51,846 nucleotides of DNA from Bryobacterales bacterium (GTDB lineage: Bacteria > Acidobacteriota > Terriglobia > Bryobacterales > Bryobacteraceae): the NCBI GenBank assembly GCA_003142185.1, contig PLOR01000037.1, positions 1 to 51,846 of the forward strand, given 5' to 3'. The position numbers were made by a program, and so were the translations under genes. Positions 50,147 through 51,846 of the stretch are shown here, one piece after another. Under the pieces are notes generated by a model, which was given only the letters and a program-made list of their open reading frames with translations, did no database searches and was not told where the DNA came from. Every line of letters begins with the position of its first letter. Position 1 is the first letter of the stretch.

Positions 50147-51211
50147 GTGAAACGATTCCCCTTTCTCGATTGGATGCGCGGGCTGGCGGTGGTCGTCATG
50201 ATCCAGTGCCACGCCTTCAATGCCTTTGCGCGCCTGGATACGCGCGACGGCGGCCCTTACGTGCTCTCCCAGTTTGTCGGCGGCATGGCCGCGCCGCTGT
50301 TCCTGTTTATGGCCGGAATGACGACTGCTTTCCAGATGGAAAGCCTGGCGCGGCGTGAGGCCAGCCCGTGGCGCCGCTGGGCGGTTGCGCTACGGCGCGC
50401 CGCGTACATCATGGGGATCGCGCTGCTGTTCCGCTTCACCAATTGGTTGGGAGGCTTGCCCAGTGGGGGCCTGCAGGAACTGACCAAGGTGGATATTCTC
50501 AACTGCATGGCGGTGGCGCTCGCGGTGTTCGCGGCGGCGGCGGCATTCGGTGCCGAAGGCCGCATGCGTTTCGCCGTGCTCGGCGCGGCGGCTGTCGCCA
50601 TGTTGTCGCCGTTGATGGCGAACCTTCCCTGGGATGGCGTGCCGCCGCTGTTGCGCGAGTACCTGGTGCCGGGAGCCGGGCGCGGCCGCTTTCCGTTCTT
50701 TCCCTGCGCCTCGTATGTTGGATTCGGCATTGCGGCCGGCCTCGCGGTGAAACGCACGGCCGAAGCCCGTATGGACCGGCTGATGCAATGGTCGGTGCTG
50801 ATCGGCTTCGCGCTGATCTTCACCAACCAGTATTTTTCCAATAACCCTTACTCGATTTACCCGAACTCCAGTTTCTGGACCAATAGCCCGACGCTGGTTT
50901 TCATTCGCGCCGGCATCATTCTGACATTCTTGGCCGGCTCCTATCTTTGGACCGAATACGGCGCGCGGGCAAGCTGGAGTTGGATGCAGTCGCTGGGCAA
51001 GACATCGCTCTTGGTCTATTGGGTGCACGTGGTGATCGTCTACGGCGGCTGGACGACATTCCTGCGCCGCAGCCTGACCATTCCGCAAACGGTCTTCGCC
51101 ATCCTATTGTTGACCGCGCTGATGGTCGGCCTGTCCGCCGCCAAGCTATGGTGGACCGCTCGCCGTGCCGCGCGCCGTCCGCAGCCCGTGCCCGCCGCCG
51201 CGCAGGCATAG
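50147..51211 (+). CDS. DUF1624/HGSNAT-like membrane acyltransferase
   Basis: This 354-residue protein from a GTG start has about ten predicted helices. The N terminus RFPFLDWMRGLAVVVMIQCH with its conserved Arg and His, GGMAAPLFLFMAGMTTAFQM, and the later LGKTSLLVYWVHVVIVYGGW are typical of the DUF1624/heparan-alpha-glucosaminide acetyltransferase-like group and related acyltransferase-3 proteins. These transfer acyl groups to sugars across or at the membrane. The substrate is unknown. It stands alone between repeat copies. Confidence 0.75.
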   Translation: MKRFPFLDWMRGLAVVVMIQCHAFNAFARLDTRDGGPYVLSQFVGGMAAPLFLFMAGMTTAFQMESLARREASPWRRWAVALRRAAYIMGIALLFRFTNWLGGLPSGGLQELTKVDILNCMAVALAVFAAAAAFGAEGRMRFAVLGAAAVAMLSPLMANLPWDGVPPLLREYLVPGAGRGRFPFFPCASYVGFGIAAGLAVKRTAEARMDRLMQWSVLIGFALIFTNQYFSNNPYSIYPNSSFWTNSPTLVFIRAGIILTFLAGSYLWTEYGARASWSWMQSLGKTSLLVYWVHVVIVYGGWTTFLRRSLTIPQTVFAILLLTALMVGLSAAKLWWTARRAARRPQPVPAAAQA

Positions 51212-51239
51212 TTAGGGCCTTTCAGAAAATAACTTTGAG

Positions 51240-51353
51240 GTGGCGCACGCACTCGTGCGTGCCGCGTCGGCACTCGTGCCGACGCATGGCTTCTTATTCG
51301 AGAACATGTGTCGAGAAAAGTCTCGACACGGCACGCATGAGTGCGTGCGCCAC
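51240..51353 (+). repeat. Repeat family B, copy 5
   Basis: Left arm GTGGCGCACGCACTCGTGCG, hairpin GTCGGCACTCGTGCCGAC, spacer, hairpin GTGTCGAGAAAAGTCTCGAC, right arm GCATGAGTGCGTGCGCCAC. It has the same orientation as copy 2. It falls between the acyltransferase and the convergent small membrane protein. Confidence 0.8.
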
Positions 51354-51388
51354 GTTGGTCAGTCGCGGGCGGGGGGCTGCTCTGCGTC

Positions 51389-51694
51389 CTATGTCTTATC
51401 CTCTTCCTCGGGGAAGATCTCGTGCGTCAGGTCTTCGACTTGTCTTTCTCTCGACGCGTCCCACCAGCCGGCGGCGAACGCCGCCACGGCAAGGCCCCAG
51501 ATCGCCAGGTCCGTGAGATCGAGCGAATGCCGCAACGCCACGGCTCCGAGGCAGACTGCGGTGCGGAGGACCCAGCCGTAAACCCGCGACCGTTTCGACC
51601 TGCCCTTGCGCACGCCCACCAGGGTGCGTGCCAGCATATGTGCGCAGCCGATGCCGATGATGCCCACCATGCCGCGCAAGAGCTCGAATGACAT
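51389..51694 (-). CDS. Small membrane protein of unknown function
   Basis: This 101-residue protein starts MSFELLRGMVGIIGIGCAHM. Three hydrophobic segments (about 5-25, 41-56 and 63-80) are likely membrane helices, with a basic cytosolic loop (VRKGRSKRSRVYG) and an acidic C-terminal tail (VEDLTHEIFPEEEDK). I do not recognise a family. The positive-inside pattern and plausible start support a real gene. The upstream neighbour is cut by the window end. Confidence 0.6.
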   Translation of the reverse strand: MSFELLRGMVGIIGIGCAHMLARTLVGVRKGRSKRSRVYGWVLRTAVCLGAVALRHSLDLTDLAIWGLAVAAFAAGWWDASRERQVEDLTHEIFPEEEDKT

Positions 51695-51778
51695 CTCCTC
51701 TTACCATGCCCCAGCGCGCGCCCGGTTGCAAGTTGCCCTGGGGTGTGCGACATGAATGTGGGGACCGGGCGGCTGGCT

Positions 51779-51846
51779 TTGTATCAGGGCACGGCTTCAG
51801 CCGTGCCGCAACGCATCCGTAGCCAAAGGCTTTAGCCACTGAGTCT
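51779..51846 (+). repeat. Repeat family A, left part, cut by window end
   Basis: TTGTATCAGGGCACGGCTTC followed by AGCCGTGCCGC reproduces the left arm of the copy at 9569. CAAAGGCTTTAGCCACTGAG follows, resembling its inner part. The copy runs off the window. Confidence 0.65.

Noticed and set aside
51240-51581. ORF beginning [16 protein letters not shown] in the last gap
   Set aside because: Its start is translated repeat B; the same peptide pattern arises wherever the repeat is found.

Overview
The window looks like a chromosomal contig from a high-GC, Gram-negative bacterium, most likely an Acidobacteriota member of the Solibacter/Bryobacter type. This is an inference. It rests on LptD (outer membrane), a TonB-dependent receptor with an N-terminal carboxypeptidase-regulatory-like domain, a DUF1570/TPR secreted protein, an RDD protein with a zinc ribbon, PilZ and PilT proteins, several small toxin-antitoxin pairs, and many dispersed palindromic repeats. 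No rRNA or tRNA gene was recognised. Both window ends fall inside copies of one repeat family, so the window may be a complete contig broken at repeats.

Layout. 0.2-4.7 kb (minus): CYTH, DUF2203, YjbQ, a peptidase-like/TPR gene broken by two apparent one-base deletions, a small helical protein and a YkgJ cysteine-cluster protein. 4.8-9.5 kb: a tiny membrane protein, a PilZ protein, two tandem near-identical small-RNA candidates with their own promoters and terminators, LptD, and an RDD protein. 9.8-12.4 kb (minus): tsaC, prfB with a canonical programmed frameshift, and a metallophosphoesterase. 12.5-13.9 kb: a less GC-rich toxin/XRE/DUF3467 cassette. 13.9-16.9 kb: a PilT-like ATPase, a STAS protein and a CoA-disulfide-reductase-like flavoprotein. 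17-20 kb: an orphan ribbon-helix-helix gene and the molybdate transporter modABC. 20-21.9 kb: a secreted triple-RidA-fold protein and a BrnT-type toxin pair. 22-26.8 kb: a PdxR-like MocR regulator, pdxS-pdxT, an LMW phosphatase/ArsC-like gene, an anti-sigma kinase/STAS pair and a ThiS-like protein.

26.8-39.6 kb is one tightly packed respiratory complex I operon (nuoA, C-H, J-N). It has a good sigma70-type promoter and lacks nuoB and nuoI. 39.7-43.1 kb holds a tandem duplication of a polytopic GT-C-like membrane protein. 43.2-46.4 kb has a MazE/MazF-type pair, deoC and a secreted TPR protein. 46.4-50 kb is a cobalamin-riboswitch-controlled operon: a BtuB-like receptor, a PduO-type adenosyltransferase and a DUF6580-like membrane protein. 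The window ends with a DUF1624/HGSNAT-like acyltransferase and a small membrane protein.

The most unusual signals are: (i) the tandem sRNA pair, with an invariant C-rich, anti-Shine-Dalgarno-like loop and a compensatory change in the terminator stem; (ii) a modular ~114-bp inverted-repeat element present five times in both orientations, plus half-copies; (iii) a complex I operon without its B and I subunits; (iv) a three-domain RidA-fold exported protein in which no domain keeps the recognisable catalytic arginine; and (v) the TA-like/DUF3467 cassette.
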